A DNA stretch of 16,490 nucleotides, from NCBI GenBank assembly GCA_025450975.1, contig JANWLI010000022.1:1-16490 (forward strand), given 5' to 3'. Of this stretch, positions 1 to 5,545 are shown piece by piece. The translations under genes and the position numbers were made by a program. Under the pieces are notes generated by a model. The model was not told the origin of the DNA and ran no database searches. It saw only the letters and a program-made list of their open reading frames with translations. Source of the stretch: Candidatus Kapaibacterium sp. (lineage in GTDB: Bacteria; Bacteroidota; Ignavibacteria; Palsa-1295). The number at the start of each line of letters is the position of its first letter. Positions within the stretch are counted from its first letter, which is position 1.

Positions 1-1044
1 GATCTGATAGCTGGAGGCATTGCCTAAATACACTTTGCAGTCGATGCGGCCCGGACGCAGGAGCGCGGGGTCGAGGCGGTCGATGTGATTTGTGCTCATG
101 AAGACGATGAGGCCGTCTTTCGAGTGAATGCCGTCGAGGGCGTTGAGAAATCCGGAGAACGTTACCTGCGCCATCGCTTCGCGCTTGGTGAAGATGGAGT
201 CGATGTCTTCGAGGAGCAGCATCGAGTGCGATGGCATCGTCGCAAGCAGGCTCGTAAGTCTGCTGTCGTTGAGGTTAGTGAGGTTGAGGAGATAGACATC
301 GAGCCTGAACTCCGATGCGAGCGCGATCGCAAGCGACGACTTCCCGCTTCCCGGCGGCCCGTAGAACAAGTAGCCGCGATGAAACGGGATCGACATCGAC
401 TTATACCACTCCTCGGCAGAAAGAAAGTGATTGATATCATCGAAAGTCGCTTCTTTCACGCCTTCGTCGAGAATGACGCTCTCTAGTGGGCGCACGTTGC
501 GATGCGCGACGATGCCCCAGTTCTGGAACATGTCGCCGGAATAGATCGTGAGCTTGTTCGCATTTTCCTCTTCGGCTACGCGATGTGCGTCTTCGAAAAA
601 GTCGCGGACGATGGCCTGATCGCGCGTGAAGAAATACATGATAAACATGTCGCGCACGCCGACGACGCTTCCGCCGGCGGTAATGTCTTTACGATCGCGG
701 TGGACGATGACGGGACGTCGGCGATACACGATAAAGTGAATGCCCGGCGCCGGCGTGAACATGATCTTCCATTTCTTCGGACCGATCGATGCCGTGTTCC
801 AGTCCGTGATCGGCAGTGCGTTTGCCGAGACGAGGCGCGCGCGTTTGGTGTACGTGTCCTTATCGAACCAGAGTTTGGTCCATTCGAAGAGGTTGTCGCC
901 GTTAATGATATCGACGCGTACGATGAAGAGGCGCTGGAGATAGCCGAAGAAATGGCGGGGTGCGTTGCGGAATAGCGCAGTTGCGAGGCCGATCAGGCCA
1001 AGGAAGATGCCGGTCCACAGAAGAGTAATATTGACTTCAGGCAT
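1..1044 (-). CDS. BCS1-like membrane AAA+ ATPase (5' part; C-terminus beyond left edge)
   Basis: The frame reads from ATG at 1044 down to the window edge without a stop, giving 348 residues. Residues 8-25 form a single hydrophobic segment, so the protein is probably anchored by its N-terminus. A BCS1-N-like region follows, and residues 185-220 carry the family signature (RPLESVILDEGVKE, then a WY pair before the ATPase). Walker A is GPPGSGKS at 229-236, Walker B is LLLEDID at about 276-282, and NH-x3-LDPALLRPGR with candidate arginine fingers lies close to the truncation. In mitochondria BCS1 translocates the folded Rieske protein; bacterial members have no settled role. No Rieske or cytochrome bc gene is visible here, so the substrate cannot be named. 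There is no strong Shine-Dalgarno; TATATTTA (1080-1073 on this strand) is a one-mismatch -7-like box. Family assignment is secure, function is not. Confidence 0.9.
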   Translation of the reverse strand, partial: MPEVNITLLWTGIFLGLIGLATALFRNAPRHFFGYLQRLFIVRVDIINGDNLFEWTKLWFDKDTYTKRARLVSANALPITDWNTASIGPKKWKIMFTPAPGIHFIVYRRRPVIVHRDRKDITAGGSVVGVRDMFIMYFFTRDQAIVRDFFEDAHRVAEEENANKLTIYSGDMFQNWGIVAHRNVRPLESVILDEGVKEATFDDINHFLSAEEWYKSMSIPFHRGYLFYGPPGSGKSSLAIALASEFRLDVYLLNLTNLNDSRLTSLLATMPSHSMLLLEDIDSIFTKREAMAQVTFSGFLNALDGIHSKDGLIVFMSTNHIDRLDPALLRPGRIDCKVYLGNASSYQI

Positions 1045-1135
1045 GTGCTGTAATCCATGATGAAGGTCGGTGTAAATATACGAAATGTTGGGCGGGGGTT
1101 CGGGCGTACGGACGGTCGGGCGTTCGGTGGGGATT

Positions 1136-1209
1136 GCGACCCCCGGCTTACGCCGGGGGCTATCGACATGTCGCGCCCTACGGCGCTTTTGCTTCGCCTG
1201 CGGCGAAGC
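1136..1209. repeat. Three consecutive GC-rich hairpins (dispersed-repeat-like)
   Basis: Three perfect hairpins follow each other: CCCCCGGC-TTAC-GCCGGGGG (1140-1159), GCGCC-ctac-GGCGC (1173-1186) and GCTTCGCC-tgc-GGCGAAGC (1191-1209). The linker between the first two contains tatcgacatgtcgc. From memory, similar 'ccccggcttacgccgggggcta...cgacatgtcgcgcc'-type palindromes occur in intergenic DNA of many unrelated bacteria, which suggests a dispersed element and not a locus-specific regulator. A run of four Ts after the second hairpin is too short for a convincing terminator. Confidence 0.6.
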
Positions 1210-1243
1210 GCGAGGGTGGTTGTGTATAGAAATATTCTACAAG

Positions 1244-1283
1244 ACATCGAGGGATTCTTCGGTCGCTGGTGCTCCCTCAGAAT
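1244..1283. repeat. GAGGGATTCT...TCCCTCAGAAT dispersed palindrome-like element
   Basis: GAGGGA at 1249-1254 is complementary to TCCCTC at 1273-1278, and ATTCT (1254-1258) is complementary to AGAAT (1279-1283). The order of the words (gattcttcggtcgct ... gctccctcagaat) resembles a palindromic intergenic sequence I remember from many bacterial genomes. It is a single copy within this window, so its repeat status is from recall and not shown here. Confidence 0.45.
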
Positions 1284-1365
1284 TTGTGTGAGGTGTAACA
1301 AACGCTTTTCCGCCAAGTTCTTTAAGGCGTTCCCTCATCCCCGGTTTAGCTGCGGCGGATGCACG

Positions 1366-1380
1366 TCACGCGAAGCGTGA
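1366..1380. repeat. Short perfect hairpin TCACGC-gaa-GCGTGA
   Basis: A perfect 6-bp stem with a 3-base loop. It is not followed by a T-run on either strand, so it is probably part of the palindrome cluster of this intergenic stretch and not a terminator. Confidence 0.45.
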
Positions 1381-1488
1381 TTAGTTGCGGACAGTCGTGG
1401 TCGTGGAGCCGCCTTTTTAAGTGCATTGCGTGCGCGTACCCACCGCAGCACGGGGAGGTTTTTATGTTCACACTGTACGTAAGTACCT

Positions 1489-2043
1489 ATGAAACTTCTG
1501 GTGACTCCCCGTCTCCTGATGCGCCCCTTCGCCGAGAGCGATCTCGGTGACCTTTCAGCGCTTTTCGCCGATCCTGCCGTCATGCAGTATATCGGCCCCC
1601 CGGATTCGCTCACTCCTGTCGATGCCGACGATTCCCTGCATGAAATGATGGCCGATCTCGAAGCCAATGGCTACGGAATGCTCGCCCTCATCGAACGCCG
1701 GGAAAAACGGTTTATCGGCAGATGCGGACTCACTAAACGTGAAGGCAGCGACGAGATCGAGCTTGACTTTATTTTATCCAACCATGCCTGGGGCAAAGGC
1801 TATGCGACCGAAGCAGCCAAGGAAGTTTTGCGCTATGCGTTCAACGTCCTGAAGCTCAAGCGTGTCGTCGGCCTTGCCCATCCCAACAACCGTGCAGCTC
1901 AGCGCGTACTCGAAAAGCTGGGGATGAAGCACACAGGACGCCGGCAATCTGGTGGCATGGAAGTATTGAAGTTTGTCATCGAAAATACGATTTCGAAGCC
2001 GCTCAGCGTTACCTCGCGGCTGAGTTCGCTGGCGTACTTATAG
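1489..2043 (+). CDS. GNAT-family N-acetyltransferase (RimJ/RimL type)
   Basis: A 184-residue protein that starts with the usual N-terminal strand of RimJ/RimL-like acetyltransferases (VTPRLLMRPF, residues 5-14). The acetyl-CoA binding core is visible in order: IGRCGL (about 75-80), ELDFILSNHAWGKGYATEAA with the pyrophosphate-loop pattern around residues 91-110, then the C-terminal HPNNRAAQRVLEKLGM (about 129-144), which is typical of the family. It should transfer acetyl from acetyl-CoA to an amine, possibly a protein N-terminus or a small molecule; the acceptor cannot be read from sequence. The start at 1489 is forced, because an in-frame TAA sits at 1480-1482. There is no Shine-Dalgarno for this start. 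The last 20 or so residues are not typical of the family and may be a variable tail. Confidence 0.9.
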   Translation: MKLLVTPRLLMRPFAESDLGDLSALFADPAVMQYIGPPDSLTPVDADDSLHEMMADLEANGYGMLALIERREKRFIGRCGLTKREGSDEIELDFILSNHAWGKGYATEAAKEVLRYAFNVLKLKRVVGLAHPNNRAAQRVLEKLGMKHTGRRQSGGMEVLKFVIENTISKPLSVTSRLSSLAYL

Positions 2044-2140
2044 GGTTTTTCTCATTGCTCTCTAGCATAAGACACAACTTAACCCACGGTCCTCCCACGA
2101 AACAGCAACACGATTTCCGTCATCTCTCAGAGACGGATTG

Positions 2141-2190
2141 AAGGATCCCCGCTCGGATACTGCTTACGAAGGTGGGGATCCTTACTTTTT
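2141..2190 (+). terminator. Large rho-independent-like terminator after the GNAT gene
   Basis: AAGGATCCCC (2141-2150) pairs perfectly with GGGGATCCTT (2174-2183), a 10-bp stem with a 23-base loop, and is followed by ACTTTTTTT. It lies about 100 bases after the GNAT stop codon and between convergent genes. The loop is unusually long and is part of a sequence repeated at 5373, so this may be a mobile or dispersed element that serves as terminator. Confidence 0.6.
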
Positions 2191-2224
2191 TTGGTAGTTG
2201 TGAGTTGTGAGTTTTGAGTTGTTA
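2152..2224. repeat. Intergenic direct repeat, copy 1
   Basis: Starts with CTCGGATACTGCTTACGAAG, continues through GGTGGGGATCCTTACTTTTTTT and ends in a gttgtgagttgtgagtttt run. It matches 5373-5445 almost base for base, with one substitution (A/G) in the ggggatcc word and small length differences in and after the T-run. Both copies are in intergenic DNA and in the same orientation. Confidence 0.8.
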
Positions 2225-2284
2225 GTTCTAGCGCTTCCCTGCGCGTAATCACTGCGGATGAGCTAAAAAGGGTATCAGTACGGT

Positions 2285-2300
2285 GCTTCTAAGAGGAAGC
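2285..2300 (-). terminator. Possible weak hairpin terminator of the BNR/T9SS gene
   Basis: GCTTC (2285-2289) and GAAGC (2296-2300) form a 5-bp stem directly after the stop codon of the minus-strand gene ending at 2304. No U-tract follows on that strand, so this is only a candidate. Confidence 0.25.
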
Positions 2301-2303
2301 GAC

Positions 2304-3911
2304 CTATCTGGATACGATCAGTGGCACGGTATATCTCCACTTTCCGCCCCGGGGAGCAGTGTAGTTCACAATGGAAAGGTAGATGCCCGGAGTAAGACCC
2401 TGAGTTATGAGTTTTGCCTCATACCCTTTAGCTCCAATAGAGTATGGTAGGAAGACCTTTCTCCCGACGACATCACAGAATTCTATCGATTGAATCGTCA
2501 GCGTTTCGGGAATCAGAAGGGTCGTCTCGCTTGTGACAGGATGCGGGTAATAGGAGAAGATCGGGCGCTCAATGCCACTTGGGCCGGCCTCGACCACACT
2601 TTTTTCTTGCGGATCATAACGGAAGATATGAGCCGCACCCTTATATTCTGCTGCGATCCAGCCATGTGTACGATCGGTGAACGTTATAATCTGTCCGTCA
2701 TAATGCGTATGGTCTTCTGGGTTGGGATTCTTTAGCGATGTCGAGTCGATCTCCCACGTCGCGCCATTATCGGTTGTATGGACGATCCACCATGCAGGTG
2801 TTGCATTCGTTATTGTTTCTTCCGGACAGACTGTCATCCATACTTCGCCGGGAGCAACTGCTTCAAATGCTCGGAAACGTTTAGCAAAGTCGTAATTCGG
2901 CGTCCAAGTCTTACCCTGATCGGAAGAATGTAAGAATGAAAGGCCAGCACTTCCATCGGCATTATACCCGCCTTTTAAAGTATCCGGTTGTATCCAGTGC
3001 GGCTGATAATCGCTTCCTTCCCGATAGATAGAATTAAAACCGTATAGATGCAGCGTTTTTTTTATAGGCTGCAGTTCAACGTAAATGCGAGCAGCGCTAT
3101 CGCCGGGTAATCGATAGTTATGGTACGTCCAGCTGCTTCCTTCATCTGATGATACAAGTGTATTTAACCCAGCTGTTTTGTAGGTAAAGGTATCGGCATG
3201 AACGTTCTTGCCCCTATTTCGAATGGCAAACGTATAATTATAAATCGAATGATGAGCAAACGAACTTCCTCTGGCGACACAACTCGTATCTCCGGGAAGT
3301 CCGAGTTGATAAAATTGTTCGATAAGTGTTTGATTTTGCCCCAAACTTGAATAGGTTTTGCCCAGATCAAGTGATCGTTGTAACTCCCTCAAAGACTCAT
3401 CGAAACGAAGCACGATTCCACTTTCATTAAGTGGCCAGATCAGCCATGAATCCCACTGCCCTATCGGAGATACGCTCCAGGTCGTGCCTTTATCAGATGA
3501 GGTAAGAACAGTCTTGTGCTCATACTGTGAAATCGAATCCGATGGCGGGTCCTGAGAGAAGACATAGACTTCATTTCGACCAGTAGCATATACTTCATGT
3601 TGGCATTCACGGATATAGGCGAATCTATCGACATAATCATAAATGCCAAAATCTATTTTTGACCAGTTTGTACCGCCGTCTAGCGATCTGTACCATTGTG
3701 GATTGCTATAATCCAACCATTTATAATCGCGCCTCTCACTGTTGACAGCACAGAAGTAAACTGAATTGCTGTCGAACGCTGCAAGGTCGCGAGAACTACA
3801 TATCGTGTCGCACGGAGGTGAAAAGGCCAAGCGCCAATCGGGAAGCGATTGGGCAAAGGAACTGGCTTGCATAATTGCAATTGCGACTATACAAAGTACT
3901 AGCGTACTCAT
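2304..3911 (-). CDS. Secreted Asp-box (BNR-like) repeat protein with T9SS type-A sorting domain
   Basis: A 535-residue protein. Residues 1-20 are a signal peptide (hydrophobic stretch, cleavage likely after SSFA), although the n-region lacks a positive charge. Six Asp-box-like motifs of the form S-x-D-x-G-x-x-W mark a beta-propeller: 76-83, 138-145, 179-186 (Tyr in place of Trp), 254-261, 329-336 and 379-386. From about 452 the protein has a type-A T9SS sorting domain: YYPHPV, a central VVGRKV and LTPGIYLSIV, ending IVSR. It should be exported by Sec, passed through the outer membrane by T9SS and released or attached to the surface. Sialidase-like propellers often bind or cut glycans, but no catalytic sialidase residues can be assigned, so no enzyme activity is claimed. 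It lies 58 bases downstream of the cysteine-rich gene with a strong hairpin between. Confidence 0.85.
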   Translation of the reverse strand: MSTLVLCIVAIAIMQASSFAQSLPDWRLAFSPPCDTICSSRDLAAFDSNSVYFCAVNSERRDYKWLDYSNPQWYRSLDGGTNWSKIDFGIYDYVDRFAYIRECQHEVYATGRNEVYVFSQDPPSDSISQYEHKTVLTSSDKGTTWSVSPIGQWDSWLIWPLNESGIVLRFDESLRELQRSLDLGKTYSSLGQNQTLIEQFYQLGLPGDTSCVARGSSFAHHSIYNYTFAIRNRGKNVHADTFTYKTAGLNTLVSSDEGSSWTYHNYRLPGDSAARIYVELQPIKKTLHLYGFNSIYREGSDYQPHWIQPDTLKGGYNADGSAGLSFLHSSDQGKTWTPNYDFAKRFRAFEAVAPGEVWMTVCPEETITNATPAWWIVHTTDNGATWEIDSTSLKNPNPEDHTHYDGQIITFTDRTHGWIAAEYKGAAHIFRYDPQEKSVVEAGPSGIERPIFSYYPHPVTSETTLLIPETLTIQSIEFCDVVGRKVFLPYSIGAKGYEAKLITQGLTPGIYLSIVNYTAPRGGKWRYTVPLIVSR

Positions 3912-3932
3912 ACTGTCAAAATACGAAATTGT

Positions 3933-3962
3933 TAGGCAGGGAGTTCCTTTTCTCCCTGCCTA
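3933..3962 (-). terminator. Strong hairpin between the cysteine-rich gene and the BNR gene
   Basis: TAGGCAGGGAG (3933-3943) and CTCCCTGCCTA (3952-3962) form a perfect 11-bp stem with an 8-base loop. It starts 8 bases after the stop codon of the cysteine-rich gene. Only a loose T-rich stretch (aacaatttcgtatttt) follows on the minus strand, so it may attenuate and not fully terminate, or protect the 3' end of the upstream message. Confidence 0.6.
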
Positions 3963-3969
3963 CTATTGG

Positions 3970-4692
3970 CTATTCAAATGGGCACAATGGCGGTAATTGG
4001 CCCCTACATGAAGTTGTTGCTTCGCAACCACATGTTTCAGGCGTATCGGTTGTCGGTACCAACCCAATGTACTCGCAGTCACCGTTGGTGTGAATAAGTT
4101 TTAGGTCGATAGCCTCAACTCCGGCCAAGCTCACCATGAAATGATATCCGTCTTCTATATGATACGTTGCGTCAGGTGGAGTCAACTTAATCAACAACTC
4201 ACCGTCCTGGTTTGCATCGTAAGTGTTTGATGTCCAGGAATATTCACCGCAATTCTTCAGTGTAGGGAGTGAGCCTTCCTGGCCTTGTATCGTCCATTTA
4301 TCGCGCCAGCAACAGTTGCCCCATTGTGTGTAAGCGTCGTTCAGCCCGAATGTACTCGCACCGCTTGATCGGTATATCGTTATAAATACTTCACTGACTG
4401 TAACACTACAGGCGTTATTTCTTACGTGCAGCCAGCTGCAGTAATTAACTCCTGCCGTATAGCTGCACTGGTTAAAACCTTCATAACTGGTTTCCGTGCC
4501 GAATGTATAGGATACATAGAATCCATTGCCCACGTCGGTATAGCCGACTACATCGCATTCGCAATCGGTCGGTTTCATCTTCTGGAACGAACCTGCAGAT
4601 GGAACCATGCTCTTCAATTGTGGCGGGCTTAGTTGCGCCATAGCCGACAACGAGAATGCTGCCGCTAGTAACAATACCCAGATAGTTTTCAT
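3970..4692 (-). CDS. Exported cysteine-rich protein of unknown family
   Basis: A 240-residue protein with a textbook signal peptide (MKTIWVLLLAAAFSLSAMA, cleavage before Gln20 or so). The mature part holds 13 cysteines: a CxC near residue 43, single Cys at NQC, NYC and NAC, a CC pair in GNCCW, KNC, GDC, CGC near the end, TSC and PLC close to the C-terminus. This density suggests several disulfides and an extracytoplasmic location. The short C-terminal tail (PPLCPFE) does not look like a T9SS sorting domain. No transmembrane segment follows the signal peptide. I do not recognise the family. The gene sits between a small LuxR-type regulator gene and a T9SS-exported BNR protein, all on one strand, and its upstream region carries dyad repeats over a candidate promoter. 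Confidence 0.75.
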   Translation of the reverse strand: MKTIWVLLLAAAFSLSAMAQLSPPQLKSMVPSAGSFQKMKPTDCECDVVGYTDVGNGFYVSYTFGTETSYEGFNQCSYTAGVNYCSWLHVRNNACSVTVSEVFITIYRSSGASTFGLNDAYTQWGNCCWRDKWTIQGQEGSLPTLKNCGEYSWTSNTYDANQDGELLIKLTPPDATYHIEDGYHFMVSLAGVEAIDLKLIHTNGDCEYIGLVPTTDTPETCGCEATTSCRGQLPPLCPFE

Positions 4693-4760
4693 AAGGTATA
4701 AGGTTTAATGGAATGAAGTTAAAATTGAAAGGCAGCAAACCTTTTGTCGTCTTCCATCTG

Positions 4761-4820
4761 CAAAAGTACAGTACTCATTCTAAAATCCACCACACAGAAA
4801 GTACACAAAGAGTACTCATT
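4761..4820 (-). promoter_or_regulatory. Candidate promoter with two overlapping dyad repeats
   Basis: On the minus strand TACTTTTG (4768-4761) fits the Bacteroidota -7 consensus TAnnTTTG, about 70 bases before the start of the cysteine-rich gene. I see no good -33 TTG. Two related words surround it: AAAGTAC directly followed by AGTACTCATT (4763-4779), and AAAGTAC, six bases, AGTACTCATT (4798-4820). Each contains the inverted arms AGTAC and GTACT (spacer 1 and 7). The first dyad overlaps the -7 box, as expected of an operator. Confidence 0.4.
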
Positions 4821-4835
4821 TTTGCGTCAATCTTG

Positions 4836-5144
4836 CTAAAATCGCATCAGAAAAGTTGAGAGTTTCTGTTTGGTGTTCGTAAGATTAGCTTTTTTTCGGA
4901 TATTCGTACGATGATTTTCGATCGTCCGTTCGGGAACGACAAGACGCTCTGCGATCTCGCAACTCGCCATGCCTACCCGGATCATTGCGCAAATATGAAG
5001 CTCCTGTTGCGAGAGATCCTGATACTTTTTGGAAAGCCGCGAAAAGAAATTCGGATGCGTCTTATTGAATGCGTCTTCGAACTCAGTCCATCCTTGAGGT
5101 CTTAGCTCGTGGCTCGCGCCCGGTTTTTCGTTCTCGGGTAACAT
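4836..5144 (-). CDS. Stand-alone LuxR-type HTH transcriptional regulator
   Basis: A 102-residue protein. Residues 44-102 form a LuxR/GerE-type DNA-binding domain: LSQQELHICAMIRVGMA, then the HTH core EIAERLVVPERTIENHRTNIRKK (recognition helix about 72-85) and a leucine-rich tail. The preceding FEDAFNKTHPNFFSRLSKKY is the linker that precedes the HTH in many Bacteroidota regulators with TPR or sensor modules. Here no sensor domain is present. The frame stays open upstream to about 5223 but has no ATG, GTG or TTG, so 5144 is the only sensible start. It could be a genuine small regulator or the remaining C-terminus of a larger one. The next gene on the same strand, 143 bases away, is the cysteine-rich protein, a plausible target. 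Confidence 0.8.
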   Translation of the reverse strand: MLPENEKPGASHELRPQGWTEFEDAFNKTHPNFFSRLSKKYQDLSQQELHICAMIRVGMASCEIAERLVVPERTIENHRTNIRKKANLTNTKQKLSTFLMRF

Positions 5145-5206
5145 TTTTGATAAGGGGCAAATTTTTGTCTCACGCTCTGAAGATACGGTAATTTCTGACG
5201 AATCCG

Positions 5207-5261
5207 TTACTCTATTGGTACTCTATCTTGAAAGATTATTTTGACCTAATTTATCAAATTA
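5207..5261 (-). promoter_or_regulatory. Tandem TACTCTAT words and AT dyad upstream of the LuxR-type gene
   Basis: TACTCTAT occurs at 5208-5215 and 5219-5226, exactly 11 bases apart, so both face the same side of the helix. The words share a TACTC core with the repeats before the cysteine-rich gene. Further upstream, TAATTT-atc-AAATTA (5247-5261) is a perfect 6-bp dyad overlapping a one-mismatch -7-like box (TTAATTTG on the minus strand). Autoregulation is possible but only inferred. Confidence 0.3.
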
Positions 5262-5372
5262 ACTGAACTTTCGATGCTGTTTTTTGATGTTTTAAGTCGT
5301 CATTTCGTTCATTCCTCTCTTAATGCCATTACGTTTGACGATGAAGTCCGGCGTTACGATTGTTGCCGAATC

Positions 5373-5445
5373 CTCGGATACTGCTTACGAAGGTGGGGGT
5401 CCTTACTTTTTTGGAGTTGTGAGTTGTGAGTTTTGGGTTGTGAGT
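5373..5445. repeat. Intergenic direct repeat, copy 2
   Basis: Nearly identical to 2152-2224: the same 20 bases CTCGGATACTGCTTACGAAG, then GGTGGGGGTCCTTACTTTTTT and the gttgtgagt run. Here the left arm of the hairpin is not present (gaatcc in place of ggatcccc), so the conserved part is the former loop plus the right arm and T-run. Confidence 0.8.
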
Positions 5446-5480
5446 TGGTGAGGATTTACTCACTAAACCCATAAAACTCA
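5427..5480. repeat. Imperfect long inverted repeat upstream of panB
   Basis: TGAGTTTTGGGTTGTGAGT (5427-5445) pairs imperfectly with ACTCACTAAACCC followed by ATAAAACTCA (5458-5480), with a 12-base loop. The stem is about 19 to 23 bases with a few mismatches and a bulge. It shares its left arm with the end of the direct repeat at 5373. Confidence 0.5.
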
Positions 5481-5518
5481 TTAAACTCCCCAAACTCCCC
5501 AGCCGCACCAAACTGCCT

Positions 5519-5526
5519 TATATTTG
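5519..5526 (+). promoter_or_regulatory. Candidate -7 box of the panB operon
   Basis: TATATTTG matches the Bacteroidota -7 consensus TAnnTTTG exactly and lies 19 bases before the panB start, giving a leader of about 12 to 15 bases. No clear -33 TTG is present at the usual distance. Confidence 0.4.
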
Positions 5527-5545
5527 GGTTTGCTATCTCCACACA

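Larger units (their letters stand above)
1045..1488. other. Gene-free stretch with clustered palindromes
   Basis: These 444 bases lie between the divergently transcribed BCS1-like and GNAT genes. No open frame here has a recognisable protein. Instead there are at least five short inverted repeats: 1140-1159, 1173-1186, 1191-1209, 1249-1278 and 1366-1380. Both promoters of the flanking genes should lie here, but the only -7-like box I see is TATATTTA at 1080-1073 on the minus strand. The last 100 bases hold a strong GGGGAGG at 1452-1458 that does not serve the GNAT frame. Confidence 0.75.
5145..5545. other. Gene-free stretch between the LuxR gene and panB
   Basis: No supported gene lies in these 401 bases between divergent genes. 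The left half (5145-5340) is AT-rich and holds tandem TACTCTAT words and a small AT-rich dyad upstream of the luxR-type gene. The right half holds the second copy of the intergenic repeat (5373-5445), a long imperfect inverted repeat (5427-5480), AAACTC-type tandem words up to about 5500 and the panB promoter candidate. Confidence 0.7.

Noticed and set aside
85..486. Plus-strand open frames of 133 and 157 residues across 85-975
   Set aside because: They lie opposite the BCS1-like gene, which has complete ATPase motifs on the minus strand; the plus-strand translations are Asp/Arg-rich and resemble nothing.
1136..1380. CRISPR array
   Set aside because: The palindromes differ in sequence and spacing; there are no repeated units with unique spacers and no cas genes.
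1452..1550. Short frame from ATG 1464 annotated as a gene
   Set aside because: Only 28 codons with no recognised peptide; kept as an observation because of its Shine-Dalgarno, not as a CDS.
2190..2224. Simple-sequence gttgtgagt run as a microsatellite or phase-variable tract
   Set aside because: The units are degenerate, lie outside any gene, and belong to the larger direct repeat shared with 5373-5445.
3912..3932. TATTTTG just before the BNR gene as a -7 box
   Set aside because: It lacks one base of the TAnnTTTG pattern and is too close to the start codon to be a promoter of a normal leader.
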